Assembly: GCA_015680685.1 (NCBI GenBank)
Contig: MNCI01022309.1
Coordinates: 135,392 to 199,391 of the forward strand
Reading direction: 5' to 3'
Source: Gnetum montanum
Taxonomy: Eukaryota > Streptophyta > Gnetopsida > Gnetales > Gnetaceae
Length of the DNA stretch: 64,000 nucleotides
The notes beneath the pieces were generated by a model. It searched no databases and was not told the origin of the DNA. It was given only the letters and a program-made list of their open reading frames with translations. A program made the position numbers and the translations under genes. Shown here piece by piece: positions 24,358 through 33,471 of this stretch (positions are counted from its first letter, which is position 1; every line of letters begins with the position of its first letter).

Positions 24358-27300
24358 TCAAATGTAGAACAACTTTAGGAACAAGTGATTGGTTGGATTG
24401 GCAAGCTCGTTTCCTTCCATATCGGCTAGCTTGAATGCTCCGTTGTCAAATGCTTTAGTGACCAAGTAAGGCCCTTCCCATTTGGCTAAGAATTTGTCTA
24501 GGTGTTCCCAAATAGCTTTAAGCACAAGGTCACCTTCTTTGATAGGGCGCTTGTTGATGTCATGTCAATTTCGTTGCCGTTGTTGTTTTTGATACCATTC
24601 GATCTGATCGAGGGCGCGCATGCATTCTTCCTCCACCGAGTCGAGGTCAATGATGCGCAGATCATTATTTCGCCCATCGTCGAGGAGTCTGGAAAGTGTT
24701 ATCCTTAAAGATGGTACCTGTAATTCCAGGGATAAAACAGCTTCTGAAGCGTAAATAAGACTATATGGTGTTTTACCTGTTGAAGTTCGATGTGTAGTAC
24801 GGTATGCCCACAATGCGTACATCAATTTTTCGTGCCATTTTTGCTTGCTTTGGGTGAGCATCTTTTTGAGTATTGTAATAATCGTTTTGTTTGTTGCCTC
24901 TGCTTGCCCATTGCCTTGAGGATATTAAGGGGATGAAAATGAGTGTTTGATCCCTATACTTTCACAAAAGGTTTTGGTCTCGGCACTGCTAAATTGTGGC
25001 CCGTTGTCAGTGATGATTGTCATGGGAATGCCAAAGCAGGTTACAATGTTTTCGAGAATGAAATTGCATACATGTTTGGATGTATTTTTTAAAGGGGAGC
25101 AGCTTCTACCCACTTCGTAAAGTATTCTATTGTGGTTATAATGAAACTATGGCCCGCGGAAGACAAGGGGGTTATTGGGCCAATGAGGTCCAACCCCCAC
25201 TTTTGAAAGGGCCACGTGATTTGCGCTGTATGCCACTTTGGTGGGACATGTATTAGATTGCTCTGTTTTTGACAAGTACTACATGTTTTGACTTTGGAGA
25301 GACATTAGTATTCCATGTGTGGCCAATAATAGCCTAAGCGTCTGATCTTTGTTGCCATGGCTTTTGGTGCTATGTGTCCTCTGCATAGTCCGTCGTGTAC
25401 TTGTTCGACAATAGTTTGGGCATTGATACTATTGACGCATGTTAGCAGTATGCCTTCGTAGGATCTACGGCATAACATATCCCCTACTAGGGTATACTGC
25501 TTAGAACGTTTTCGTACTGCATCCTTTTGTGCATTTGTTAGATGTCGTGGTGTTTCGCCACGTAGAAGGTATTCTTTTATGTCATCATACCATTCTACTG
25601 CTCGTATTGTACTAACAGATGCGATCAGTAGCGTGTCAAGAGTATCGGGTATTGGTTCGGCACAACTGGTTATGGAGCTTGGCAATGTGTGGAACATGTC
25701 AGGCGATACGTTTAATGCTAAGGTGGCTAGTGCATCTGTGATGGTATTGTCATTTCTAGAGATGTGTTGCACATCGGTGTTTTCGAATCACCTTATTAGG
25801 TGTTTTGCCAAGTCCCAGTATGGTTGTAAATGTTGGGCTTTACATGTATAGACGTCTGTGACCTAGTTTATGATCAGTTGCGAGTCTCCTTTGACCACAA
25901 GCCGTGTGATGTTTAAAGCCAATGCTGCCGCGAGACCTCTAAGGAGACCTTCGTACTCTGCTATGTTGTTTGTACAATGAAAGTTGAAATGATAGGCAAA
26001 GGGTTGGATTTCCTCGGAGGGATAGGTGATGACAGCGGTTGTAGCTCCCCCTCGAGAGGTGGATGCTCCATCAAAGTTTAGAATGGCATCGTAGTTATTG
26101 GACACTATGTCTATTGCGCTTATATTTTCATCCGGGAACTCTGGTTCTATTATCGCTTGATCACGCATTGGTGACGTGGCCATTTGATTTGCTATAGCTT
26201 GACCTTTAACTGATGATTGCGCTATGTAGTGCAGGTCAAATTCAGCTATCATGGCTTTCTAGCGGGCTATTCAACTCGTTTCGTAAATGTTTCCTGTTAT
26301 GGCCCTTAGCACATTGTCCTTGCAAATTATATTAACTTGGTTACGGAAGAGGTAATGTTGCCATTTTCTCAAAGAAAAGACCAAAGCTAAACAGGACCTC
26401 TCCACGTCGTTATACTTTTTCTCGTGAGCGACTAATGCATGGCTTAGGTAATATACAGGGACTTCGGTTCTGTCATCTCGTTTTTGGCAAAGCATAGATG
26501 CGATTGACGAATCCGAAGTAGCGAGGTAGATGTAAAATGGTTTATCGTTTTGAGGTGGATAAACCGTGGGTAATTGGGCAAGTGCCGTTTTAATGTTATC
26601 GAATGCTTCTTGACACTGCGGAGTCCATTCAAAATGGACATTCTTGCGTAACAAGTGTTTCATAGGTTTTAGTTTGTCTGTCAATTTTTCTATGAAGCAC
26701 CTGATAAACTGCAATCTACCTTGTAGACCTTGAAGTTCAGTAAGGTTGCCTAGTGGTTTCAGGTTTGTTATGGCCTTAACCTTATTAGGGTCTACTCGTA
26801 TCCCCGCTTCTGAGGCTATAAATCCAAGCATTTTGCCTGTCTTGACGCCGAAGACACATTTTTTTGGGTTGAGCCTCAATTCATACTTTAAACAACGTTT
26901 TAATACTAGGTCAAGGTCTTGTACATGTTGTTATGATGTTTTGGACTTAACCACAATGTCATCCACATAGTCATTGAGTAAGTGTAACATGTAATCACTG
27001 AAGATGAACGTCATTGCTCTTTGATACGTGGCCCCAGCGTTCTTGAGATCAAACGACATCATTGTGTAACAAAAGGTTCCCCATGGTGTCATAAAGGTTG
27101 TTCGAAGCTGATGCTCCGGGTTGATGCGTATTTGATTGTATCCCGAGAAGCCATCCATAAAAGATAATAGTGCATGCCCAGCGGTCGAGTCAACAAGTTG
27201 GTTGATGCTGGGTAGAGGAAAATCATCCTTTATGGTTGGCACATTTAAATCCTGAAAGTCAATGCACAAGCGAATGCTTCCGTTCTTCTTCGGAACAATG

Positions 27301-27830
27301 ACCATGTTGGATACCCACTCGGCGTAATCAACAGCTCGAATGAAGCCAGCCTGATAAAGTTTGGTGATCTCATTACGAACTACCAATGCCACTTCGGGTT
27401 TAACCTTTCGTGCCTATTTTTTTACCGGTCTCAATTTTGGGTCAAGGATAATGTTGTGCTAGACAACTTGGGGATCTAGTCCGGGCATGTCCATATAAGA
27501 CCAAGCGAATGCTTTTATATTTTCCCTAAGCACGTCTTCAATGTTCTTGGCTAGGTGCAATTTTAGTAATGTGCTTAATTTTAGTATTTTAATTTCCCCA
27601 TTGGGCATGGTTATGGGGGTTTCGATCAACAGGTCTTCGGTGATATTTTTGGCTTCTATGTCGAGGGATTTTGTCATGCCTTTGTAGTTGCCTATTGTTT
27701 GCTGTGTTGAGGCGATGACTGCGTCATCCGTTGCTTAACTTAAGTAGATGAGGTTTATGTTGATGTCCCTTGTAATTTTGCCGTATGGTCCGTCTATAAT
27801 TAATGGTTCGGTTAAGTGCTGGTAATCCAT
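24358..27830 (-). pseudogene. pol: Element B pol: RT, RNase H, archaic RNase H, integrase
   Basis: From the ATG at 27830 (MDYQHLTEPLIIDGPYGK), ten bases past the acceptor-like TTGGCAG/G, to TGA at 24358; about 1157 codons. The RT retains MDGFSGYNQIRINPEHQL, PWGTFCYTMMSF and an intact YVDDIVVKSK box near 26960. RNase H runs about 26600-26290, and the archaic RNase H about 26250-25860 with AILNFDGAS and NNIAEYEGL. The integrase has the zinc finger CRGHIAPKAMATKIRRLGYYWPH, the core Asp in ITDNGPQF and a C-terminal NHLFLKLFYI. A few stops and shifts (for example near 27420, 25315 and 26935) split it. Best-preserved regions are RT and integrase. The dual RNase H marks the Tat lineage. Confidence 0.92.
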
Positions 27831-28261
27831 CGGCTTGCTCCTGCCAATAAACAGAGAGCTGAATGAGCTAATGGGTATCGTTCTATGTTCTTTGGTAATT
27901 TTAGATGATGTGTACATGCATGATGGTGTATTATTGTCACATCAGGACGCATGGCAGTTTAAGGTCATACCGGGCCGTGAATGGCAGTTTAAGGCCATAC
28001 CGGGTTATGGGTGGCAGTTTAATGCCTTACCGGGCGACATGTAATCTGCAAATGGCAGTTTAAGGCTGTACCAGGCCGTAATGGTTTACGCTGGAATGTT
28101 CAGCCTAAATGTCCAAAACGGGGTTCACAGGGAACCGAGATGTAGTAATTTCTGTTTTTTTATTATTTTTTGAGCGAACTTTCAGCGAAAAATGAGTAAA
28201 AAGGCAAAAAGTAGCAAACTGGGAGGCGGCGGCATAAACGGCAGCGTCAGCGTCGGCGGAG
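27831..28261. promoter_or_regulatory. Divergent spacer between pol and the reverse gene, element B
   Basis: The minus strand has a pyrimidine-rich stretch and TTGGCAG/G (AG at 27841-27842), a good 3' splice site just before the RT ORF. From 27945 to 28085 there are five copies of GGCAGTTTAAGGCCATACCG followed by GGC. The spacer ends at the TATA box of the plus-strand gene, giving a head-to-head arrangement of about 430 bp. Confidence 0.65.
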
Positions 28262-28269
28262 CTATATAA
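28262..28269 (+). promoter_or_regulatory. TATA box of the reverse gene, element B
   Basis: CTATATAAAG followed by a G-rich stretch, 256 bp before the exon 1 ATG. Element D has GCTATATAAAGCGGGG at the same place (63221). No other strong plus-strand TATA lies in this spacer. Confidence 0.65.
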
Positions 28270-28289
28270 AGGGGGTGGGGGAAGGCTTC

Positions 28290-29250
28290 ATTTGTTACTT
28301 TGCATTCTGAGCGTAAGCGACTGAGTGAGCGTAAGCGTAAACTACGAAGCATAGTGTAAGCGTAAACCCAAGCCTCAGCGTAGACGCCGACGATCAAACC
28401 CCAGCGTAGACGTTGACTATCAAACCCCAGCGTAGACGCCGAGTGTAGAAGGTCGAGTGTAGGCGTACAGAGTTTTAACCTTCAGCATATGTTGTCAATC
28501 CTAGCGTAGACGCCGAGATGGGTAAAGGCAAGGAAGACTCCTGATTTGACCTTCGCAGAGGAGAGCGAAGCCATGTTGCAATGCCTGCCTCGACCAAGGA
28601 TTCCATCTTGGCCTGGATCATCACACAGGTAGGCTCTGACTCTGCCTCTTTTAGTTATTTTTGCAGTGTAGATAGTTTCGCAGGGGATTTCGGCGTATAT
28701 GTCGAGCATAAAGTCATAGCGTAAAGTTAGGTTAGCGTCGACTGTCATAGCATAATCTATTTTCATAGAGTAATTACTTTTTCTTGCTGAAGGCTATATG
28801 GCGTAAGAAGTTTTCTATGCACGGAGTTCTGTTTTGTCAGTGTAAGCTTTCTGTTTTACCAGCGTAGACGATCTACGCTGTGATGACGTATACGCTGCGG
28901 GTTTCTTTAGCGTATACGCTGAGTGTACACAGTTTGTCTCTTCAAGTATGATACAACGTAGACTTGTTTTTCATGTTTCCGGCGTAAACTATTTGTTCAG
29001 TGTCTGGCATAGACTATTTACGCTGGCCACTTCTGTGGCATACACGCTGAGGGTTTCTTCAGCGTATATGCTGAGCGTAGGGGGTTCAGGAGTCAGCATA
29101 ATCAGTTAGTTGTCAGCGTATACGCTGGGTCAGGCAGCATATACGTCGGGCGTGAACAGATTTCGTCAGCGTATACGCCAGGCGTAAATAGATTTTGGTA
29201 GTGTCTACGCTGGGTTTAGTAGCGTATACGCCGAGCATTATTAGTTAGAG
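28290..29250 (+). repeat. GCGTAAGCG / GCGTATACGC motif array in the 5' region and intron 1 of the reverse gene, element B
   Basis: Contains AGCGTAAGCGTAAAC, AGCGTAGACGCCGAG and AGCGTATACGCTGAG units, more than 25 in all. It covers the 5' leader, flanks exon 1 and fills intron 1 (28629-29332). The same motif family dominates the U3 and the gag leader of this element. Confidence 0.88.
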
Positions 29251-32200
29251 CATTTTTTTAAGTGTCAGTCTACGATGTGAACCTTTGTTTTAAAGCATGA
29301 CTGATTGCACGTTGGTACTCTGTTGTTTGCAGGGACACCAAGCCTTTCCTCCTCGTGGTTGAGCTTGTCGGGGTGCTAACATGGTTTGGCCCCATGGAGG
29401 CAAATGAACCTACCCTAGACCTAATCGTGGAACACAACGGGGTTTGGTTCAGAGAAGGTGCGCCTGAATTCCTGTCCTTCATACTGGACAACTTTGAAGT
29501 AGTTATCTGGTCGCACCTGAATGAATTGGTGGCATGGAGCATAGTTGAGGCAATGCTGCCAAGGGCTGTGGAGGGTGTCGTTGTCTTCATGGAAGACATC
29601 GACGAGGGGCTGCTTACGAATGAGGATGGTTCTTTCCGCGGGCCTAGGTCCACACGCCCGCTAGCACGCGTGTGGGCCCGATTATCACGAGGGTAGGACT
29701 ACCTCGACAACACCCTATTCTTAGCCACGCACGCGCATACATTGTTCCAGAACCCTCCTGGCATAGTATACCGAGTGGGCAGGTAGGACCGTTCAAGTCT
29801 ATTGCTTCTTTTCACCGTTTGGCATGTGTCTCAGTTTTGACATTCGTTTGTTTGTAGGCCTAAAGCTAATGCAGACGGGATATGTGTCGAGGATGATGGG
29901 CTTGCCTTAGCACGTATTGCTCTAGAGGCGTTCATGGTGGGTCCCACCCTTCGTAAAGCTATGTTAGGTCTAATGAAGGGGGATATCATCTATTTTCACC
30001 AACGATTCTCTAGAGCGTTGGCAATGTGCCAAGCTCATGGATGGCTGGATAAAGATTGGTCGGACCAGGGGCCAGTTTTCCCTCGTGACTCTGGTCTAGG
30101 TAGCACATCCAAGTCTACAACGGAAGGTAAACGACAATGTCTTTTGGATGTGCTAACATGTTTTAACTGCTGATTGTTATACTGATACGACAATCTTCTA
30201 TTGCATTTGCAGTTGATGCACCTCCTGGTGGGGATCCTATCACAACCGGGTGAACTGAGACCACACTATTAATGAAGTTCGGGGAGGTGACTAAGGCCCA
30301 AAAATGGTTACGCAACCATGCTTCGCCATCTATTGTTCGCTGCTTGGATAATGCCGGCCTGATGGAGCTCTTCATGACCCCAAGTCCTGATGTATCAATA
30401 GGGGAAATGATTGGGATCGTTGATTCTTTTAATGAGTCTGTCTCGTAGTATAGCACCCGGATTAAGGGTGTTAAGGTAGTTTTCCATCTGTCGCCAGAAT
30501 TCTTTTCAAATTTATTTGGGGTACCGAAAGATGGCATAAATGTTGTTTTAGACAGAGCTCATAAAGAGCTTCATACGGTGCGCGAGTTGGAGGACTGGCT
30601 GGGTCTAGCCAAGGGTGCCAAGGGGTTCCCGATGCAGGGGAAAGCTAAGGTGGAGGAGGTAAATGAACTGTATCCCCTGTTTAGGGCGTGGGTGTTTCCC
30701 AAGATCCTTTCTTAGGTGTGGAGCCTTGGGGTTGAGGCCGTGCGCGTTATGCGAACTATTCTGGAGACTGGCATGCACTATAACTAGGCTGAATTTCTGT
30801 TGTCGGGCATGCACAAGGAGATAGTGCAATTGCACTAGAACGTCGAGGTGCAATCCCACTTCACCTTTGCATTCTTCACTGGTTACCTTCGTCGCTTCGC
30901 CAAGTTTTTGGTAGTCCACGCGGGTAACAAGTTTGTTCTACGGGATTGGGATCAACTGTCCCGCCCATGGATCAATCACTTATACGACATAGCCAAATCC
31001 CAGGATGCGCCTGAAGGCATCGACGAGTCCGTGACTATTACGACCGAGGGATCATTGAGTACCTCCATTCATACTCGCGATAGTCTGGGGTTAGAGCCAG
31101 ATAATGTGCCCCTCATTGCAAGAAGGGCTGAGCGGGTTATCAAAGAAACCGTGGGCCAGGCCAAAACAAAGCTGAAGAAACACGAACGCCCAACTGAGGA
31201 AGCTTCTAATGTGAGGGAGCCACGAGTAAAGCGCATAAGATTCAAGATGCCCGATATGTAGACTTTGCCCATTTATTGTTTTATTGTTTTCATTTTGTCC
31301 TTAATTTTTCTTTTCAATCGCTTACATGTGACTGACGTCTTTAGCTTGGTTTGAGAAGTGAGAAAGCAGGCGCTAGAAACCATTACGGAGGAGGAGGAGA
31401 CCAACACGGAGTGGAACAATGAAGAGGAAAATGTGGATAAGGATCAGGGAGGAGGAACGGAGGAATTAAAGGAGAACACCATGGAAACTGAGTTGTTGGA
31501 TGACCAGGGTGGTGTCGATCAAATGTTTCGCAAGTTTCTTTAGGGAGATCTGGATTTAGGCGATCCCCTAGAAGGTGACGAGGAGCATGGTATGTTTTCT
31601 TTTTATCTTATTTCAACTTGCCCTGTTAGTTGTCATTTCTACGGTATTTTATTTTCATATTTTCATTTTTCTCAGACGAAGGGAGCGAAACTAGGACAGT
31701 GCGCCTAGATGTACCCATGAAGACGGTTCCCCCCGAGAGGACTGCTGAGGTTAGTTCTCGCACTCGTGAGCCATTCACTTGATCAGAAATGCCAAGTAAG
31801 ATAGATTTTGTGGTCGGAATCGCGGAAGAAGTTGTCGAACGAATTTAGGAGGCCCACCCCGAAATAGGTATAATGTTTTTAAATGGTCTGCCATTTTTAG
31901 AGTGTCACACCCTGTGTATGTTGTCTTAACATCTGGTCTCTTCGTACACATAGGTGCCAAGTTGAGGTGGGATCCCTCTGAGGTGATTAGCATCGACAGT
32001 TTGCCTACACTACCCCCAGAAGTGGAACAGGTACCAAGGCCGGTTTATGATGAGGTGGCGAAAAGCCTTGTCCATAACGCCAAGTCGGTGTGGACCTGTA
32101 GGCGATCCATTGAACAACTATGTTTGCAGATCCAGACAAAGGAGAAGGAAGTCTCTAAGTTATCAGCTGAACGCAATGACCTCAAAGCTCGTTATGAATT

Positions 32201-32938
32201 CGCTTCGGCCCGATTAGTAGGTGATAGTTCTTGGCAAACGTCTGAGATTACGTACAATAGATATTGGAACTTGTTAAATCGCCATGCATCACTAACTTGA
32301 AGGTTCGCGGAACGTAAAGCCCAGATAGACCTATTGAATCTAAAGTGCCAGGATTGGAAGGAATTTGCCTCCAAGGTGCGTAAGTGGGGCCAAGATGAGA
32401 AGAATCATAAGCACCACTATAAGAAATCATTAAAAGAAGTTTCTATAGAGAAATTGCAGCTTGAGATGTTCGTAGAGGATTTGGGCTTACGTTCTGCGTT
32501 CGATACTTTTGCGGAGAACACCATAGTTGAGATGGAATCTCCTAAGAGGGTTATTACCACTACTTCTGGGGAAGTTACTGTGGGTGAATTTCCTTTGAAA
32601 CGTCCAGTCTGGTCGGCTGTTGACAAGGGAAAGGCCTTGGCAGACGTCGACCTAGGCCTTGGTGAGACAGATTGGGCTAGTGTTTTGGAGGACGAAATCC
32701 TTCATCGATTGAAGTTTGATTTGGGGAGATCTCCTATGGTAAGTATTTTGCCATTGTGAAATTGATTTGCTAAAAAATGTTTGCAATTTTGACACTCTCT
32801 TGTTCTTATATTGGTTGCCTCATTTTGTATTTTCAGAATGAAGGTGGTGACGATGCTCAAGAGGTTGGCCCCAGTGGAGCAGGGGCCCCTGACGCTGGTG
32901 GATCTAAAGGGGACGATCCTCCCGTCCCAGATGCTTAG
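28518..32938 (+). pseudogene. Reverse-oriented eight-exon gene of element B, FCP1-like pseudophosphatase domain
   Basis: Exons, with GT/AG and conserved phases: 28518-28628, 29333-29782, 29858-30126, 30213-31256, about 31353-31589, 31676-31867, 31954-32738, 32837-32938 (TAG); about 1060 codons. Exon 1 begins MGKGKE and has LTFAEESEAML. Exon 2 has FLLVVELVGVLTW, REGAPEFLSFIL, FEVVIWSHLNE, NTLFLATHAHTLFQNPPG. This follows the FCP1/NIF HAD order (nucleophile loop, RPG.EFL, IWS, NTLL-DDS), but the nucleophile Asp is Glu, the second Asp is Val and the late Asp pair is absent. Exon 4 is unassigned (WLRNHAS, FHLSPEFFSNLFGVP, HFTFAFFTGYLRRFAKFLV). Exon 5 is acidic; exon 7 is a long charged coiled coil; the C-terminus is Gly/Asp-rich. 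An indel in exon 1 and stops in exons 2, 4, 5, 6 and 7, several from CGA or CAG codons, make this copy inactive. Intron phases and protein similarity with element A show that the gene once was selected. The expected role is unknown: a catalytically dead CTD-phosphatase-like scaffold is inference. Confidence 0.8.
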
Positions 32939-33471
32939 TTATTTTTTTATTTGTTTTTAGTTTTGCCTTTAGAACTATACTGACTCAAATTGATACGGGA
33001 ATTTGTAACTTGAAAACTTTGAGATAAACGGAAACAATTGACATTGATAATTGTACAGCATTGCATGTATAAAGATTTTTTTGTTGATTTTGAGTTTGAT
33101 TGCACACACGACACGACAATGTAAAATATTTTGGTTTATTATATTTTTATTTATATGTTGTTTTTTTTTGTTTTGTACTAAGTGTAATACGGACATGTAA
33201 TCATAAGAGGGAAAACGAAATACGAAGCGTCCATGCATAGTTTAAAGCCATTTCGGGCCTCATTGTAAACAAGTAACTTTTTGGATAATGTGGATGAGTT
33301 TCTTGATTGACTGACCATTGCTGATCGTGGCTAGTTTTATGTCATTGCGGACGTGATAGTTTAACGTCTTTCCGGACAGGGAGCATAGTTTAATGTTTTT
33401 TTTGTGTGGTAGTTTAACGTCATTTCAGACGTGTTATATTTTAACGTCATTTTGGACTGGTTGAGATGGTA
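32939..33471. repeat. Tail-to-tail spacer of element B with AGTTTAACGTCATT repeats
   Basis: Between the stop codons of the reverse gene and gag-protease. From 33235 to 33460 there are about six copies of TAGTTTAACGTCATTTCGG or close forms. The preceding 300 bases are AT-rich with no ORF. Confidence 0.72.

Noticed and set aside
29270-29653. Minus-strand Ser/Thr-rich frame of 127 residues
   Set aside because: Antisense shadow of exon 2 of the reverse gene; no homologous frame survives in element A.
29333-29782. Active CTD phosphatase
   Set aside because: The aspartates required by HAD phosphatases are absent in both copies, so only a pseudophosphatase role can be proposed.
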